64,000 bases of DNA from Brachyspira alvinipulli ATCC 51933 (GTDB taxonomy: Bacteria; Spirochaetota; Brachyspiria; Brachyspirales; Brachyspiraceae): NCBI RefSeq assembly GCF_000518245.1, contig NZ_KI912403.1, positions 258,600 through 322,599 on the forward strand, in the 5' to 3' direction. Positions 1-9,403 of the stretch are shown here, piece after piece; the stretch's first letter is position 1, and each line of letters opens with the position of its first letter. The position numbers were made by a program, and so were the translations under genes. The notes below the pieces were generated by a model, which searched no databases, was not told where the DNA came from, and worked only from the letters and a program-made list of their open reading frames with translations.

Positions 1-42
1 AATTTATTATCAAAAAAAAATAATAATTATAAGGAGGTATTT

Positions 43-579
43 ATGACTAAAAAAACATTATTTATTTTATTCATTATGGCTATAGTTTCTGTATCTGCAT
101 TTGCATATTCAAGTTATGATTCTTATGATTCTTCTGATTCTTATGATTCACGCAAAAGCATAGCAGTAATAACATTTCAAGGTCCTAATGATATGGACAA
201 TGTATCATTATCTAATCTATTTGCAATAGAATTAGGTAATTATAAAGATATAATAGTAAGAAGCGGTAAATTTATAGACAGTTCTTTTCAAGACAAAGAT
301 AGAGACAGAGATCAAAACGAATATTACAGTTCATTATATTCTTCCAACTATGAGTACAGTGCCATAAAAATAGCTAAAGAACTTCGCAGTAATTATGTAC
401 TTATAGGACAAATAAATAAATTGGGAAAAACACATAAACTTATAGTAAGAGTTATAGATACAGATGGAAATCATATAGCTGGTTCACAAAATACATTTGA
501 AAACATTTCAGATTTATCAGATTTAATACCAAGCATGTGCCAAAAAATAATAGAAAAGATCAATAATTCAAATAGTTAA
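43..579 (+). CDS. secreted CsgG/TolB-like envelope protein
   Basis: 178 residues. A hydrophobic signal peptide at residues 4-21 ends near AFA, followed by a Tyr/Ser/Asp-rich linker at 22-36. The body begins with KSIAVITFQG, the strand pattern that opens CsgG, LpoB and TolB-N type domains, and later has SNYVLIGQINKL, the second conserved strand of that fold. A strong AAGGAGG lies 7 nt before the ATG. It is the first of five forward genes encoding similar small exported proteins, so a role in envelope assembly or sensing is likely. No catalytic residues are visible. Family assignment is by fold-like pattern only and the precise function is unknown. Confidence 0.75.
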   Translation: MTKKTLFILFIMAIVSVSAFAYSSYDSYDSSDSYDSRKSIAVITFQGPNDMDNVSLSNLFAIELGNYKDIIVRSGKFIDSSFQDKDRDRDQNEYYSSLYSSNYEYSAIKIAKELRSNYVLIGQINKLGKTHKLIVRVIDTDGNHIAGSQNTFENISDLSDLIPSMCQKIIEKINNSNS

Positions 580-608
580 TATTAATTAAAGGAGAAATAC
601 ATATTTAA

Positions 609-638
609 CTGGTATGGTTAATAATTTAATCATACCAG
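609..638. other. inverted repeat between secreted-protein genes
   Basis: An 11-bp stem (CTGGTATGGTT with AATCATACCAG, one G-U pair) around an 8-nt loop lies in the 90-bp gap between two co-directional genes. No T-run follows, so it is not a classical terminator. It may be an mRNA-stability or attenuation hairpin. Confidence 0.4.
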
Positions 639-669
639 ATTAAAAATAAAATTAATAGGAGTATTATTT

Positions 670-1113
670 ATGTTAAAATTCTTACTAATGTTTATACTAA
701 TCGCTTCTTCCCTATTCTCAGAAACATTGATCATATCACCTTTTAAGGGACTTGAATATAATGACAATATAAGCATATCAGAAATGTTCAATGAGCATCT
801 ATCAAAAACTATAAAAACAATTAATTCGCAATTATTCGATTACAATTTTGGATTATTAGATATGAGAGACTATAATGAAATAATAATGAATGATGCTAAA
901 GACTCAAATGCTGATTATGTACTATTTGGATATATAAGCAGAATACATAAGATAAACAAATTAAATATAAAAGTAGTTAATGTTAAATATGGTCATTGCA
1001 TATACACATATTCTTGGTCTTTTCAATATATAGAAAAAATAGAAGCAGAAATATATAGAATTCATATTTATATAATTGAAAAAATATTAAATGATTCAAG
1101 TATTCAATTTTAA
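670..1113 (+). CDS. secreted CsgG/TolB-like envelope protein
   Basis: 147 residues, with a signal peptide at 1-17 (LFILIASSLFS type) and no lipobox. The start LIISPFKGLEYN and the later ADYVLFGYISRI match the two conserved strands of the preceding gene product, so the two are probably distant paralogues. Start ATG follows AGGAGT. It runs straight into the next gene, whose ribosome site overlaps its stop. Function unknown. Confidence 0.7.
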   Translation: MLKFLLMFILIASSLFSETLIISPFKGLEYNDNISISEMFNEHLSKTIKTINSQLFDYNFGLLDMRDYNEIIMNDAKDSNADYVLFGYISRIHKINKLNIKVVNVKYGHCIYTYSWSFQYIEKIEAEIYRIHIYIIEKILNDSSIQF

Positions 1114-1123
1114 GGAGTTATTA

Positions 1124-2149
1124 ATGAAAAGAATTATTGTATTAAAAATAATATTTATATGCTTTTATATAAATGCTTTGGCTGAAGTTCCAAATAGTAT
1201 AAAAAAATTAGAAAAAAAATATATGAATAACGATGAATACTTATATTCTATAGGTGAAGGAGAAACTAGTGAAGAAGCAAAAATAAATGCATATATTAAT
1301 ATGGCAGATAAATACTTCTATATAGGTTTTAAAGCTGAAAGCATATTTTTGGAGCAATATAAAGAAAAAAATATGAATATAGCTTATATGCCATTTTTAG
1401 AAGAAAATTCCTATTTACAAAATTATGCTGAGATTTTTAATATAGAATTTGTAAAAGAAGAGTATAACGACAAAGAAAAAAAATATTATGTATTTTCTGC
1501 AGCAAATAAAGTACAGCTATATTCAATACTAAAAAACAAAATACTCAAAAATGAAAACAGCATTGAAGCATATAATGAACATTTATCATTTGAAAAAGAT
1601 CATTTAAACAAATTTATGTATTTAGAAATTATATATATTCTATCAAGAAAAAACTATGTTTATAACAAACAAATTGAGGCCATGAATTTTAAATGTTTGA
1701 ATCTTAATTATAAATATGATGATTTTCTATACAGATTAAAAGAAACAGAAACACAATTAACTTTTGCAATATCTGCAAATACAGGTATAGAAATAAATAA
1801 AGAAATAATGGATTTGTTATTTTATGGTATAAACCAATACGGTCTAAACGGAGCATCAAGCAGTAATGCCAATTATATTTTTAAGCTTAATATAATATTA
1901 ACCCCTGTAGAGAACAGAACTATAAATAAAATAAAATATATAATGCAGTTTACTTTATCTATTTCAAGAAATGATGAGATTATACATACTTTTAAATTTA
2001 AAGATGATAAAGCTAACTATAAAAAAATAGGTATATCTGATTTAAAAAAAGCCCAAGATCAGGCTAGATATAATACAGCAAAAATATTAAAAGAAGAATT
2101 CGGTATACAATTAAAAGAATTCTTTAACAAAAAAATCAAAAATTTATAA
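1124..2149 (+). CDS. secreted LPP20/CsgG-region-like protein
   Basis: 342 residues from the ATG at 1124, chosen because AAGGAG sits 7 nt upstream and the protein then begins with a clean signal peptide ending near NALA. An in-frame ATG at 1091 lacks both. Residues about 38-60 contain YLYSIGEGETSEEAKINAY, the GxGxxxxEAxxxA pattern of LPP20 and related spirochaete envelope proteins. The remainder is alpha/beta without a recognised motif. It lies in the run of exported proteins and is probably co-transcribed with its neighbours. An accessory role to the CsgG-like proteins is inferred. Confidence 0.65.
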   Translation: MKRIIVLKIIFICFYINALAEVPNSIKKLEKKYMNNDEYLYSIGEGETSEEAKINAYINMADKYFYIGFKAESIFLEQYKEKNMNIAYMPFLEENSYLQNYAEIFNIEFVKEEYNDKEKKYYVFSAANKVQLYSILKNKILKNENSIEAYNEHLSFEKDHLNKFMYLEIIYILSRKNYVYNKQIEAMNFKCLNLNYKYDDFLYRLKETETQLTFAISANTGIEINKEIMDLLFYGINQYGLNGASSSNANYIFKLNIILTPVENRTINKIKYIMQFTLSISRNDEIIHTFKFKDDKANYKKIGISDLKKAQDQARYNTAKILKEEFGIQLKEFFNKKIKNL

Positions 2150-2163
2150 TTGGAGTGTTATCG

Positions 2164-2697
2164 ATGAAAAAATTATTAATTATATTTATTATTTTGAATA
2201 GTTTGTATGCTTATAGTCAAACAAATGATAATAATGAGTCAGGAAATACAAAGAAAAAAATTGTTATAGCAGCATTTGAAATAGATTATAGTATAGAAAC
2301 AATCAATTCTCAATTTTATAAAAATGTATTTACTAATTTATCTAAAATACTAATAAATGAACTTAGCAATGAAGAATATAATAACTTCATTATTGTAGAT
2401 AAAGATATAGAAAATTACAGATATGACGAAGTTAATTATCAAATTGATAACTTAAATCGTGATAAAGCTAATAGTTTCAATATACCATATAATGCTGACT
2501 ATATCATATTTAATAAAATATTAAAAAGTACTACAAATGAATATTTTATTATTAGTAAAATGATCAATATTGTAAACAACCAAATTTTTTTAAGTAAACG
2601 TGAAAGAATAGAAGACTTTGAACAGTTTACATCTGATCCAAATATAATATTACAAAAAATAAAATCTCTTGCCAAGAAAATATCACTAGGTTTATAA
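2164..2697 (+). CDS. secreted TolB-like small protein
   Basis: 177 residues. The ATG at 2164 is preferred over the in-frame GTG at 2155, since GGAG at 2152-2155 is then correctly spaced and MKKLLIIFIILNSLYAYSQ forms a signal peptide. Residues about 30-45 (KKIVIAAFEID) and NADYIIFNKILKS repeat the two-strand pattern of the first two genes in the run. Probably another paralogue of that exported family. Function unknown. Confidence 0.65.
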   Translation: MKKLLIIFIILNSLYAYSQTNDNNESGNTKKKIVIAAFEIDYSIETINSQFYKNVFTNLSKILINELSNEEYNNFIIVDKDIENYRYDEVNYQIDNLNRDKANSFNIPYNADYIIFNKILKSTTNEYFIISKMINIVNNQIFLSKRERIEDFEQFTSDPNIILQKIKSLAKKISLGL

Positions 2698-2727
2698 AAT
2701 AAATTAATTAAATAAAAGGAGTATTAT

Positions 2728-3735
2728 ATGATAAAAAAAATATCTACATTATCAATATTATTCTTAATGTTTTTTGTAAATTCATTATTGGCAAATACTA
2801 ATGATTACAAAAATTACAAAATAGCAATAAGACCTTTAAATTTTGATCCCAATTATGACACTTATATAGAGGAAATAATAGTAAGCGTATTAACTGATAA
2901 CGGATTAAATGTTTTTAACAGAAATAAAAAAATAGATGAAATAATCGATAATGAGTATAAAGATATAAATGAGAATAATCCAGAAGCTAAATCTATTGAT
3001 AAATCTATAATAACTCATGTTGTATCAGGAAATATCATCGAATTAAATGGTCAATATATATGTTCTCTATCTATAAAGAATATAGGAACATATAAATCCG
3101 AAAAATCTGTAACTAAAGTTTTATATGATTTAAGCTATGATAATGTAGTGAGACTTGCTTCATCTCTATATGAAGAAATAACAGGCTATAATGTAACAAG
3201 CCCTTATGATTCTGTATGCGAAATCAAATATTATAAAACTTCTTCTGTATCAAAAGAATTAGAGAATAACATCAACATAAAAAAGAAGAGCAGAGTACCA
3301 GCCATGGTTACAGGAATATTATTCTTAGCTTCAGGATTAGCTGGAACTATATATTCAACTTTTGAATTGGTAGATTGGCATTCCGAGATAGGAGGAAGTG
3401 CTGCAAATGAATACTATCTTTATAAAAATCCTAATTCATCCCTTTCAGGTTCAATACAATACAGAAAACTAACTTTATACAATGCTTGGAAAAAAGGAGA
3501 GATTAATACAAAACCTGATAATATGCCTTACTTTAATCCTGTAGGAAGCAGTATCATGCTAGGATCTTCTATTGCTTTAACTATAATAGGGCTTGGATTA
3601 TTTGGATGGTCATTATCAGATCAAGATACTTCTTATTCCACATCAACAAGCAGCTTCAATATTACACCTACTATATTTGATGAGAACGGACTGTTTGATA
3701 TGGGTGTACAAATGGCATTCAGTCATAAACTATAA
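2728..3735 (+). CDS. exported protein with TolB-like N-domain and two C-terminal membrane segments
   Basis: 335 residues. A signal peptide (1-22) precedes a domain starting YKIAIRPLNFDPNYD with VVSGNIIELNGQY, as in the neighbouring TolB-like proteins. Two hydrophobic segments follow, near residues 192-212 and 272-295, so unlike its neighbours it is anchored in the inner membrane by its C-terminal half. AAAGGAG precedes the ATG. It is the largest member of the upstream run and a plausible membrane partner for the small exported proteins. No enzymatic motif seen. Confidence 0.65.
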   Translation: MIKKISTLSILFLMFFVNSLLANTNDYKNYKIAIRPLNFDPNYDTYIEEIIVSVLTDNGLNVFNRNKKIDEIIDNEYKDINENNPEAKSIDKSIITHVVSGNIIELNGQYICSLSIKNIGTYKSEKSVTKVLYDLSYDNVVRLASSLYEEITGYNVTSPYDSVCEIKYYKTSSVSKELENNINIKKKSRVPAMVTGILFLASGLAGTIYSTFELVDWHSEIGGSAANEYYLYKNPNSSLSGSIQYRKLTLYNAWKKGEINTKPDNMPYFNPVGSSIMLGSSIALTIIGLGLFGWSLSDQDTSYSTSTSSFNITPTIFDENGLFDMGVQMAFSHKL

Positions 3736-3756
3736 CTTACAAAAGGAGTACAATAT

Positions 3757-4157
3757 ATGAAAAAAAATATACTGCTTATAACTATTATAATGCCTTTATT
3801 ATTAATACTATTTGCATCATGCACTGCAAACACTAAACCTAATATTTATCACTCTCTTATAACAATTAAAACTAGCTCTATAACTAATCCAGCATTGCCT
3901 ATATCTGTTTATATTTCTAAAAGCAATGAAAATAGTTATGAACTTATGGGCATCTTACATATAATAAATATTCAGAAGAATATGACAGCAGCACAAAATC
4001 ATACAATATAAACTTTTATTTAGATGAAGGAAATTATGATATAAAGTTTATTTGGTATATGGATCCTCAGGGCATTGAAAAAGAATATATATTAAAAAAT
4101 GAGAGAATAGAAAAAGGTCAAAACTATAAATATGATCTAGAACAAATAATAAAATAA
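3757..4157 (+). pseudogene. frameshifted lipoprotein gene
   Basis: The open frame from 3757 codes for a lipoprotein signal (LLLILFASC, Cys about 22) but stops at 4011 after 84 residues. From about 3948 the +1 frame continues without stop to TAA at 4155-4157 with a protein-like sequence (NFYLDEGNYDIKFIWYMD). Adding one G to the GGG at 3949-3951 joins the halves into a 133-residue lipoprotein. AAAGGAG precedes the start. Either a real one-base loss or a sequencing error. Function unknown. Confidence 0.6.
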
Positions 4158-4181
4158 TAAAAATAAAGGAGTAAATAATAT

Positions 4182-4742
4182 ATGAAAAAAATAATATCTA
4201 ATATCAAATCAATAATTATAATATTAATAGTATTACATATTGCTGACATATTTATTCTTGGAAATACATTAAATATACCTAAAAGAGGAAAACAAATATT
4301 TAATAAAATTTCAGAATATGATACAAAATATTTTATAGATTCTATTAAAAATATAAAATATTATATAAACAACAATTTTGATAAATATAAATACAAATGG
4401 GAAAATATATCATCAGGCAAGGCTTTTATAGGAAGCGACGGCAAAGGAAAATACACTTTTGATGATAAAGGAGTACTGCATTTTAGTTCTGTTAAAAATA
4501 CAGATGCATTTATGAAAGCTAATTTCAAATTAGTATATTTGGCAGATACAAATAAAGCGGTATTTGAATCAGAATTTCCAGAGTTTAACATTAAATATAA
4601 TGGAAAAATACTATACCCCATAGAAATAAAAAATAATAAAATATATTTCTATGAATCTATAAATAAAAATGAATATTTACTTGCAATAGATAATATAGAT
4701 TGGAAAAATCATTTTGACTTAGCTAATAGAATAAAAAAATAA
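4182..4742 (+). CDS. membrane-anchored protein of unknown function
   Basis: 186 residues. One hydrophobic segment near the N-terminus (about 8-28) looks like an uncleaved signal anchor; the remaining 150 residues are predicted outside. The C-terminal half is beta-rich, with GKAFIGSDGKGKYTFDDKG and a string of short strands, but no known domain is recognised. AAAGGAG lies about 10 nt before the ATG. It is the last forward gene of the envelope run and ends 2 bp from the end of the convergent reverse gene. Confidence 0.6.
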   Translation: MKKIISNIKSIIIILIVLHIADIFILGNTLNIPKRGKQIFNKISEYDTKYFIDSIKNIKYYINNNFDKYKYKWENISSGKAFIGSDGKGKYTFDDKGVLHFSSVKNTDAFMKANFKLVYLADTNKAVFESEFPEFNIKYNGKILYPIEIKNNKIYFYESINKNEYLLAIDNIDWKNHFDLANRIKK

Positions 4743-4744
4743 TA

Positions 4745-5887
4745 TTACATATATAATTTATCTCTTACTTTTGATGCCCATTCTTTTTTATCATTTATTG
4801 AATCTTTAGATAATAGTAACTCATTAAAGGTATTTTTATATCCATCAGAAGTATCAGATAATTTTTCTATAATATCCAAAGCTTTATCAATATTGGATTC
4901 ATTATCCATTAATATCTCTATTATATATAATGAAAGCATTCTCATTTCATTAAATGTTCCTTTTTTACCTATCATAAAACCATAACATCTTTCAAAATAT
5001 TTAGTGTTAACCTCTTTATTATTATATTTATACAATAATAAAGTATATTCTTTTTGTATATCTACATCTTCCATTGAAGATAAATTGTATTTTATAAAAT
5101 TTTTCTCATTAGAAATTAATAAAGCAGCAATTTCTTTTGATTTTTGACTTATTTTAAATGTATTGCAGTATCTTAAAAGCCTTATAACAAAAAACTTACA
5201 TCCTTTATCTTTTTTATTATATTGAGATAAATATATATTAATTTTATCACCTAATTCACCGATATTTTCATCATCCTCTAATATTAAATCCAAATATTTT
5301 TGAGTATATTCTAAAAACTCTTCTTCATTTTTAGCACTTATAGCTAAATTTTGTAAATAACTATATTCTCTAATAATTTGATAATTATTATTTTCAAAAT
5401 ATTCTATTGATTTAAAATAAAAATCTTTAGCTTTTTCTAAATCATTTGTATCATTTGTAACATAATAACTGATATTATAGCTTTGTCCTAAAGTGCCATA
5501 TAATTTTGCTCTATCTTCTGATTTTATATTATTATCATCTAAAGTTTCATTTAATGCTTTTATAGAATCTTGAGCATTATATTTATACCAATACACAATA
5601 TAACTTATCGTATCAAATAATATAACCCTATCTTTAAACTCACTGCTATTTAAAGCATAATCTCTATAATTTTTATTATCTACTAAAACTTCATAAGCGT
5701 TTTTATCATCATCTGAATGATTAAAAACTGCCAATTTTTCTGTATTAATTGCAAATACTATTGCTTTATTCAAAGATATGTCATCTGTTAAAATATTTTT
5801 TTTAGCTAAAGATATTAAAATATCATAAGATTCTATAATATCATCATAATTATAAAGTGAATTAGATTCATACTCAATATTTTCCAA
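4745..5887 (-). CDS. helical-repeat (TPR-like) protein, probably 3' part of the split DUF3800 gene
   Basis: 380 residues read from the first possible start, a TTG at 5887 without a ribosome site. The frame is open all the way up to the TAA at 6002-6004 that ends the DUF3800 ORF, and both ORFs are in the same frame, separated only by that stop. The upstream extension reads as protein (KIFSKIANYFKEDKHWKK). The body is all-alpha with paired helices of about 35 residues (RAKLYGTLGQSYNISYYV, LEKAKDFYFKSIEYFENN), resembling TPR repeats. It may be the C-terminal domain of a 1155-residue protein cut by a nonsense mutation, or a separate downstream gene. Confidence 0.5.
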   Translation of the reverse strand: MENIEYESNSLYNYDDIIESYDILISLAKKNILTDDISLNKAIVFAINTEKLAVFNHSDDDKNAYEVLVDNKNYRDYALNSSEFKDRVILFDTISYIVYWYKYNAQDSIKALNETLDDNNIKSEDRAKLYGTLGQSYNISYYVTNDTNDLEKAKDFYFKSIEYFENNNYQIIREYSYLQNLAISAKNEEEFLEYTQKYLDLILEDDENIGELGDKINIYLSQYNKKDKGCKFFVIRLLRYCNTFKISQKSKEIAALLISNEKNFIKYNLSSMEDVDIQKEYTLLLYKYNNKEVNTKYFERCYGFMIGKKGTFNEMRMLSLYIIEILMDNESNIDKALDIIEKLSDTSDGYKNTFNELLLSKDSINDKKEWASKVRDKLYM

Positions 5888-6001
5888 AATAGATTTTAAA
5901 GCTGCAACTATATATCTGATTTTTTTCCAATGCTTATCTTCTTTAAAATAATTTGCAATTTTTGAAAATATTTTTTCAGCATATGCTTTAGTGTTTATAT
6001 T

Positions 6002-8211
6002 TTAATTATTTGAAAAATAAATCTTTCTAAATGTAATATATTTACTTAAAATATTAAAATAATCTTTTTTTTCTAGATATAAATCTATATCTTTACTAAA
6101 AGGATTATACTTAATTTTTAAATAACATAAATATAAAAATGTTGTAAATATCCCAGTGTCCATTCCATTACCATGTTTAAATGAATAAAACATATTACAA
6201 AAATAATCAGCTATAACTAAATCAGTATCTTTTGTAGCATTTGTTAAAGGAAGTATGGAATATTCTAAATTTTTACTATTCAACCCATAATTAATTTTTA
6301 TTTTCTCTATTCCATCTTTTATAAATGGTTCTATATCCAATATTTCTAAATATCTAGTATTGGATAGATATCTCATATTTTGTTTTTTCCATTCATCTAA
6401 TATATCATTTATATTTACTGCATTTTCTATAGAAGACATCAAAAAATTTTCAACATCTTTAAATTTAAAAGTAAGGCTTTTATATTTATCTTCATAGCTT
6501 CTTGATGAAAGTTTTATAATTAATAGCAATTTTTCTTCACTTAAATTAATTTTATCATCTGATATGATTTTATTTAATGTTTTAATTACTAAATCAGAAA
6601 GCAAATCAACATAATATTGTCTAGTAAAATCTATATTAAAAGGATTTTTTTCATATACATATATAAATTTTCCGCCATTTATTTTTATTAATCTAAATAC
6701 ATCATAAGTAATTGCTTTCTTTTTATTCTTTTCTAGTTCATTTCTATGCAATAAAGTATCATCAAATATTCTAAATTTATGTCTTAATATATCAAAATAA
6801 TTTTTTGTAATATTATTCCATTTTCTCATATTAATATCATTAATTAAATATCCGCCTATTATAAATACATTCTCTCTATTATCATTAATATTGCCGCTTT
6901 CATCCATATAAAGATTGTATACCCTCAAATCAGAAAATAATAAATCCATTATTTCATATCTTACATTAATTTTATTACAGAATGAATATAATTTCTCCGA
7001 AGAAACAGAATGTTTGAAAATTGCAAGTAAATAAATCAATGGAAAATTATTATTTTCTATTTTAAGATTAAAAACTTCCTGCAAATACTTATCTATATAA
7101 TTGTTTTCTTCATTATTTTTTTTATCTTTTTCTTTTAATACTATATCTGTAGCCTTATTTTTAAATAGTAAAAGATCTTCATCTGTTAAAGAATTTATAA
7201 TTAATTTGTCATCTAATATATCAATATTTGATATGATTCTTTTTATGTTATCATCATCAATTTTATTTTCTTTAGCCTTAGTAAGTAATTCTAGTATATA
7301 ACCTTTGCTATTATTATCTAAAATACTAAAAACATCTCTAAAAGTAATTAACTGTTTATTTTCAAAAAGAACAATATTTATAATATCTTTTTTAATATCA
7401 GATTCATCATCAAATAAATATATCAATGAAGAGAATAAATACATAAAAGGAAAATTAGAATTATCATTAATAATATTATCTAAGTTAACATCTAATAAGT
7501 TTTTAATATAATCCATTTTTTCATTTTCTTCTCTTATCTTTTTTTTACAAAATAATTTTTGTATTATATCCTTCACTATACCCAATTGAATTTCATCAAA
7601 ATTATTAACTTTAATTTGGATATTAGTAATATTAATATCTTTAATTAAAGAGTCTATATATTCATTATGATAATCATATCTTTTTAATTCTATAAATAAA
7701 TCTCTAATCTTTTTTTGTCTTCAGGATACAATATATCAAATAAATCTTCAAAAAATATTTTGTCTGTATTTTCAATAAATACAATATTATTTATTTTCTT
7801 TATAAATTCATCATTAAAATATTCATCAACATTACAAAAATAAAAAATAGATAAAATATAAGCAAATGGAAATAATTTATTATTATTTTTTATATCATCT
7901 ATTATGGTATTTGGAATATTATAAATATATTTGTTGATTTCATCAAAAGTAATATTTTCATTATATTCTATATATTTATATAAATATTCTTTTAACAATA
8001 TGTGTAAAAAATCAATCTGTTCCTCTGAAATATTATTTATCTTAAAATTATAACTTATCGTAGATTCTATATTAGAAATTATTTTCTCTAAATCAGTATT
8101 TTCATGGTTACTATTTTTAGCATTATGTACTAATTGTAATAATTCATTTTTAATATTATCATTGCTTATTATATCATTACAATATATAAATTTTTCATTA
8201 TCAATTAACAT
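6002..8211 (-). pseudogene. DUF3800-domain protein gene split by a frameshift
   Basis: Two abutting open stretches, 8211-7690 and about 7716-6002, are in adjacent frames. Adding one base to the seven-T run at 7710-7716 (A7 on the coding strand) joins them without a break into 736 residues. Near restored residue 435 the protein has YMDESG followed by NVFIIGGYLI, and near 665 VIADYF: the N- and C-terminal signatures of DUF3800, an RNase H-like-fold family often found in mobile or defence loci. The first 430 residues hold three copies of a module with FPFAYILSIFYF, FPFMYLFSSLIYLF and FPLIYLLAIF. The ATG at 8211 has a weak upstream GAGGATT. It could be inactive, phase-variable at A7, or an assembly error. 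Confidence 0.65.
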
Positions 8212-8440
8212 ATTAAGAATCCTCTAAATATTATATGATTTTCATATAATATAATAAATACATATAAAAACAAGTTAAATAATACTTGAAATAATATAAA
8301 AATTATATTAAACTATAAGTATATAATAATTAGTTCTTTTACATTTTATTTCTTGAATATAGATTAATTATTTTTTAGTTTGAATTTGAAATATGATATT
8401 TTTAATATCATCGAATCTATATTAATTTTAAGGAGATAAA

Positions 8441-9352
8441 ATGAAGAACATCATAATATCAATAATATTTATTTGCAATAGTATTGCATTTTCTTATGAC
8501 CTAGTTTCTATAATTAATGATTATAGATTCAAAAATGGAAGACTATCATTAAAACAAAGTTATGAATTAGATATAGCTACATCTAAAATGGCGGAAATGT
8601 ATGCCAATGAAGGTACTTTGGATAATGATATGATTGGAGAAGCACTTTCAGATATCAATTTAAATATTACTTCTTTTGTAATTAGCAATATAGACGGATT
8701 CGATTCTTCTGATTCATTAGTAAAAATTTGTCTGCCTTCTAATGATTTTTTAGCTAATTATGATTATGCCTCAGTTGGAGTTTATAGGGTTGGAAATTAT
8801 AATTATGTGGTAACTGCTATTTATAATGAAATTGATTATAATGCTGAAGTTGATAAAATATATGATTTAATAACATACAATAGGAATAATAATGGAGCTA
8901 TAACAAAATTAAAAAGAGATAAAAATTTAGAAAAAATGGCAATGGCTAGAGCAAAAGAATTATTTGAAAACTATTCACATACGAGACCAAATGGAAAAGA
9001 ATTCTACACAATAATGGAAGACTTGAATATAAAAAATTACTGGAATGGAAATGGAGAAAATATTGCTTATGGATATAAGGATGCCAAACATGTAATGAAA
9101 GGCTGGATGGAATCTAAAGGTCATAGAGAAAATATTCTTGATAAAAGATATACAAGTGTTGGAGTAGGATTATATATAAAAAACGGCTTAGCTTATTGGG
9201 TACAAATATTTGGAATAGATAATCCAAAATATAAAGATAATAATACTGAATATAATAAAAAAGACAATGAATATAATACTTATAATCAATATGATTCTTA
9301 TCAAGACTATGATGAATACGAAGATCATTATAAAAATGATTCTTTATACTGA
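8441..9352 (+). CDS. secreted CAP/SCP-domain protein, two CAP-like halves
   Basis: 303 residues with a signal peptide (1-19, ending near AFS). Residues about 147-262 form a CAP (SCP/PR-1) domain with the usual signatures HTRPNGKEF, GENIAYGY, and GWMESKGHRENIL, including both histidines of the cavity. Residues 20-140 look like a second, degenerate CAP fold (DYRFKNGRLSLKQSYELDIA) lacking those histidines. The tail from about 268 is a low-complexity Tyr/Asp/Asn stretch. Bacterial CAP proteins are exported and of mostly unknown activity. AAGGAG precedes the ATG. Its stop lies 4 bp before the promoter of the left repeat array. Confidence 0.85.
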   Translation: MKNIIISIIFICNSIAFSYDLVSIINDYRFKNGRLSLKQSYELDIATSKMAEMYANEGTLDNDMIGEALSDINLNITSFVISNIDGFDSSDSLVKICLPSNDFLANYDYASVGVYRVGNYNYVVTAIYNEIDYNAEVDKIYDLITYNRNNNGAITKLKRDKNLEKMAMARAKELFENYSHTRPNGKEFYTIMEDLNIKNYWNGNGENIAYGYKDAKHVMKGWMESKGHRENILDKRYTSVGVGLYIKNGLAYWVQIFGIDNPKYKDNNTEYNKKDNEYNTYNQYDSYQDYDEYEDHYKNDSLY

Positions 9353-9356
9353 GTAT

Positions 9357-9385
9357 TTGACAATACAATAAAATGATATTATACT
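9357..9385 (+). promoter_or_regulatory. sigma70-like promoter of left repeat array
   Basis: TTGACA at 9357-9362, a 17-bp spacer, then TATACT at 9380-9385. This is a 6/6 and 5/6 match at ideal spacing, pointing into the array. The expected RNA start is near 9392, about 12 nt before the first 28-nt variable segment. Confidence 0.6.
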
Positions 9386-9403
9386 TATTTACATATTTGC
9401 TTA

